From Candidatus Fimenecus excrementavium (GTDB lineage: Bacteria > Bacillota > Clostridia > Oscillospirales > Acutalibacteraceae), in the NCBI GenBank assembly GCA_018712805.1, contig DVGI01000033.1:165810-229809 (forward strand): a DNA stretch of 64,000 nt. The letters are read 5' to 3'. The position numbers were made by a program, and so were the translations under genes. This document shows positions 61,949 through 64,000 of the stretch, piece after piece. How positions within the stretch are numbered: position 1 is the first letter of the stretch; each line of letters begins with the position of its first letter. The notes under the pieces are model-generated. The model saw only the letters and a program-made list of their open reading frames with translations. It did not search any database and was not told the origin of the DNA.

Positions 61949-63649
61949 TTATGCTACAAAGCGGAAGTCCTGTGGGTTTTCCCGTATTTCCTGCATCATA
62001 GCAAGGATTTCCTGCTCGGTGGGAATGTCTATCATTCCCGCCGCCGTGAAGTAAATATCCACCTTCACATAACAGTGGCCGCTTGACTTGTCGTTGTTGT
62101 GGACTTCAATGCGCTCAATCAGAGAGTTTACAAGTGCCGGGGTAAGCTTTGCAATATCCGTCAGTTCACGAAGCGTTCGGAGCAGCAGCCTTAAATCCGT
62201 AACCTTCTGCTTCGCTTCCTGCAAGGTCTTTTGACAGTCGGAAACCTCCCGCATCAGTGCTTTCTGCTCTTTTTCGTAGTTTTGGAGCATTTTGGAAAAG
62301 CGTTCATCAGAAAGTATGCCGCTTGCGTTCTGTTCAAACACCTTTTCAATCAGCCTGTCGATTTCCGCAATTCTCTTTGTACCCTGTTCCACCGTCTGCT
62401 CCAGCCTTTTGTGTTCCTTCTGCCGCATGGCGTTGGTTTTCTTCGCCAGCATATACAGAAATACTGTTTCGTGGCACTTCACAAACTCCGATAAACCGCT
62501 GATGGCTTCAAACACAATCTTTTCCAGCACAACATCCCGGATATAGTGGATTTGGCAAGTCCCTCTGCCGTCCTTGTAGTTAGAACACCGCCAAAATTCC
62601 TGATTGCGTTTCAGGCTTTTTGCAGCGCAGAAATGCAGCTTTGCGCCGCAATCGGGACAGTACACCAATCCCGAAAACAGACTTGCTCTGCCTGTGGCGG
62701 TCGGTCTGCGGCGGTGTTTACGAAGTTCCTGCACCCTCAGCCATTGTTCCTCCGAGATAATCGGCTCCTGCATATTCGGGATAACCTGATGTTCCACCGC
62801 CGGTTTGTAAATGGTTTTATGCACCTTGTAGCTGACGGTGGTGGTCTTGAAGTTTACCGCACAGCCGGTGTACTGCCTGTTTTCAAGAATACCGACAACG
62901 GTTTTCTGGTCCCAACAGTACGGATTAGCCGGTACTTTCTGCGCGTGACTTCTGCCGATAGATTCATAGTAAGCAGAGGGAACAAGGATTTGTTCTTTCT
63001 CCAACTGCCTCGCAATCTGCGATGGGCCACGCCCTGCAAGGCAAAGCGCATAGATTTTGCGTACCACTTCGGCGGCGGGCTCGTCAATCAGCCATTTCTC
63101 CTTATCATTCGGGTCTTTCCTGTACCCAAACGGAACAGAAGAAGATACCCGTTTGCCGTTATCTGCTTTTGACTGCCATACCGCACGGATTTTCTTGGAG
63201 GTCTGTGCCGCATACCACTCGTTGAAAATATTGTGGAACGGCATCATCTCCACGCCATCGCCGGTCAAAGTATCTACTCGCTCCTGCATGGCGATAAAGC
63301 GGATACCCAGCGACGGATACACCACCTGCGTCAATCTTCCCATTTCCACCTGTTCACGCCCGAAACGGGATAGGTCTTTCACAATAATGGTGCCGATTTC
63401 TCCGTTCTCCGCCATACGCTCCATACGCATAAAATCCGGTCTTTGGAAGGTGGTGCCCGATACGCCGTCATCCACGAAAAACATGGTGTTGGTGTATCCC
63501 TCTTTTCGGGCGAAGTCCTGCAAAATCTGCTTTTGATTCGTGATGGAGTTTGACTCCTCGTCCTTGTTGTCATCGTCTACGGAAAGTCTACAGTAAAGCG
63601 CCGTGATTTTTTCATCTGCCTGCCCGTTTGGTTTCGTTGCTGTTGTCAT
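61949..63649 (-). CDS. Large serine recombinase (TnpX-like)
   Basis: A 566-residue protein. The N-terminal resolvase domain has ALYCRLSVDDDNKDEESNSI with the catalytic serine, then DDGVSGTTFQRPDF and VKDLSRFGREQVEMGRL. A recombinase domain (VPFGYRKDPNDKEKWLIDEPAAEVVRKIYAL), a zinc ribbon (CPDCGAKLHFC, then CSNYKDGRGTC) and a coiled coil (KRLEQTVEQGTKRIAEIDRLIEKVFEQ) follow, ending in a DUF4368-like tail. It cuts and joins the ends of the element and its target. GAGAAAATG precedes the start. Its codon use looks somewhat different from the flanking genome. Confidence 0.94.
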   Translation of the reverse strand: MTTATKPNGQADEKITALYCRLSVDDDNKDEESNSITNQKQILQDFARKEGYTNTMFFVDDGVSGTTFQRPDFMRMERMAENGEIGTIIVKDLSRFGREQVEMGRLTQVVYPSLGIRFIAMQERVDTLTGDGVEMMPFHNIFNEWYAAQTSKKIRAVWQSKADNGKRVSSSVPFGYRKDPNDKEKWLIDEPAAEVVRKIYALCLAGRGPSQIARQLEKEQILVPSAYYESIGRSHAQKVPANPYCWDQKTVVGILENRQYTGCAVNFKTTTVSYKVHKTIYKPAVEHQVIPNMQEPIISEEQWLRVQELRKHRRRPTATGRASLFSGLVYCPDCGAKLHFCAAKSLKRNQEFWRCSNYKDGRGTCQIHYIRDVVLEKIVFEAISGLSEFVKCHETVFLYMLAKKTNAMRQKEHKRLEQTVEQGTKRIAEIDRLIEKVFEQNASGILSDERFSKMLQNYEKEQKALMREVSDCQKTLQEAKQKVTDLRLLLRTLRELTDIAKLTPALVNSLIERIEVHNNDKSSGHCYVKVDIYFTAAGMIDIPTEQEILAMMQEIRENPQDFRFVA

Positions 63650-63736
63650 CGTTCATTTTCTCCTTTCCGGCAACAGGGCATAGCAAAGGCATATTCATCC
63701 TACTATACCCTATTGCCTTTTTCTATTGTGCAATGG

Positions 63737-64000
63737 TTAAATCAGGTTTTCGGACAGAATCAGTTCCTTAAATTGCTCCATTACGCATTGCCTGCCTTTG
63801 GGATTAAAATGCGTGGAGATTTCGTAGGTTGTCCCGCCAATTTTCAGCTTGAAATCGTCCTCCCCGAAGCGGCGCAGCCTGCTGTAATCCAGACTGCGTT
63901 CTCCGCTTCGAGGCAGCATATAATCCACAAGACAAACCGGCTCGGTTTCATCGATCGGCTCAGGCGGCAGAGCATATATAACTTCGTTATTCTGGTAAAT
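63737..64000 (-). CDS. TnpW-like transposon-encoded protein, 5' end missing
   Basis: The frame runs from the window end, so the N-terminus is cut. The visible 87 residues include DDFKLKIGGTTYEISTHFNPKGRQ and end EQFKELILSENLI. The IGGTTYExxTHF segment followed by a leucine-rich helix resembles small TnpW-type proteins next to serine recombinases in Firmicutes elements. Function is unknown. It lies 87 bases upstream of the recombinase on the same strand. Confidence 0.55.
   Translation of the reverse strand: MYQNNEVIYALPPEPIDETEPVCLVDYMLPRSGERSLDYSRLRRFGEDDFKLKIGGTTYEISTHFNPKGRQCVMEQFKELILSENLI

Larger units (their letters stand above)
61840..64000. mobile_element. Left end of an integrative element (partial)
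   Basis: A large serine recombinase at the chromosome boundary and a TnpW-like gene beyond it are the usual outer genes of Tn4451-type or similar mobilisable/conjugative elements. The left edge must lie between the stop of the wall-anchored gene (61829) and 61948; CCTTATC (61845-61851) and GATAAGG (61882-61888) form an inverted repeat there. The exact attachment site is unresolved and the rest of the element is beyond the window. Confidence 0.6.

Overview
The window comes from a Gram-positive Clostridia-type genome, probably in or near the Oscillospiraceae/Ruminococcaceae (an inference). The signs are strong AGGAGG-type ribosome binding sites, GTG and TTG starts, a manganese riboswitch, MecA-like and YerC-like proteins, a divergent Rnf module, an mreBCD-mrdA-minD-mgsA block and sortase-type wall anchoring. 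No gene for an outer membrane is visible. Almost all genes lie on the minus strand in compact operons, many joined by 4-base ATGA or GTGA overlaps.

Layout. 1-5.0 kb: the 3' end of an L,D-transpeptidase, two membrane proteins divergent from a TetR regulator, then a 23S rRNA uracil methyltransferase, an HD phosphohydrolase and two very small membrane proteins. 5-9 kb: a repeat-rich spacer, an 84-residue orphan behind a LexA-like box, the NifU-like/GGGtGRT pair, a lipoprotein and a Dabb protein. 9.3-26.7 kb: a complete monoderm type IV pilus locus read leftward from one strong promoter at 26.7 kb: a PilP-like protein, a LysM/secretin-N-domain protein with no barrel, PilT, PilC, PilM, PilN, PilO, PilB, three large minor prepilins, two major-type pilins and prepilin peptidase. 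26.9-31.6 kb: a chain-length/tyrosine-kinase fusion protein, then an HprK-like/PqqD-like/S26 peptidase/ABC exporter operon that looks like a peptide maturation and export system without a visible precursor. 31.6-36.7 kb: TatD, MetRS, DUF2500, Hsp33, a methyltransferase and YerC.

36.9-37.4 kb holds five tRNAs (Val, Asp, Phe, Gly, Cys). 37.5-46.5 kb holds a small membrane protein with no canonical start codon, a PH-domain protein, a Ca2+/Mn2+-type P-ATPase under a yybP-ykoY riboswitch, a glycoside-hydrolase-like protein, an RnfD-RnfE-RnfA-like triad with charged tails, and a MecA-like adaptor. 46.5-50 kb: ribulose-phosphate epimerase, a wall-facing unknown and proline synthesis genes proA and proB. 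50-53.7 kb: a repeat-filled spacer, aspS and hisS. 53.8-59.7 kb: the cell-shape operon. 60.2-61.8 kb: a secreted protein with an IPKTG sorting signal. From about 61.9 kb to the end: the edge of an integrative element with a large serine recombinase and a partial TnpW-like gene.

The best candidates for something new are the barrel-less LysM/secretin-like pilus protein with its unusual minor prepilins (one of 1190 residues, one ending in a CFI-box-like domain), the HprK/PqqD/S26/ABC operon, the minimal Rnf-like triad and the GGGtGRT pair. Intergenic spacers carry recurring palindromic repeats. No CRISPR array or rRNA was seen.
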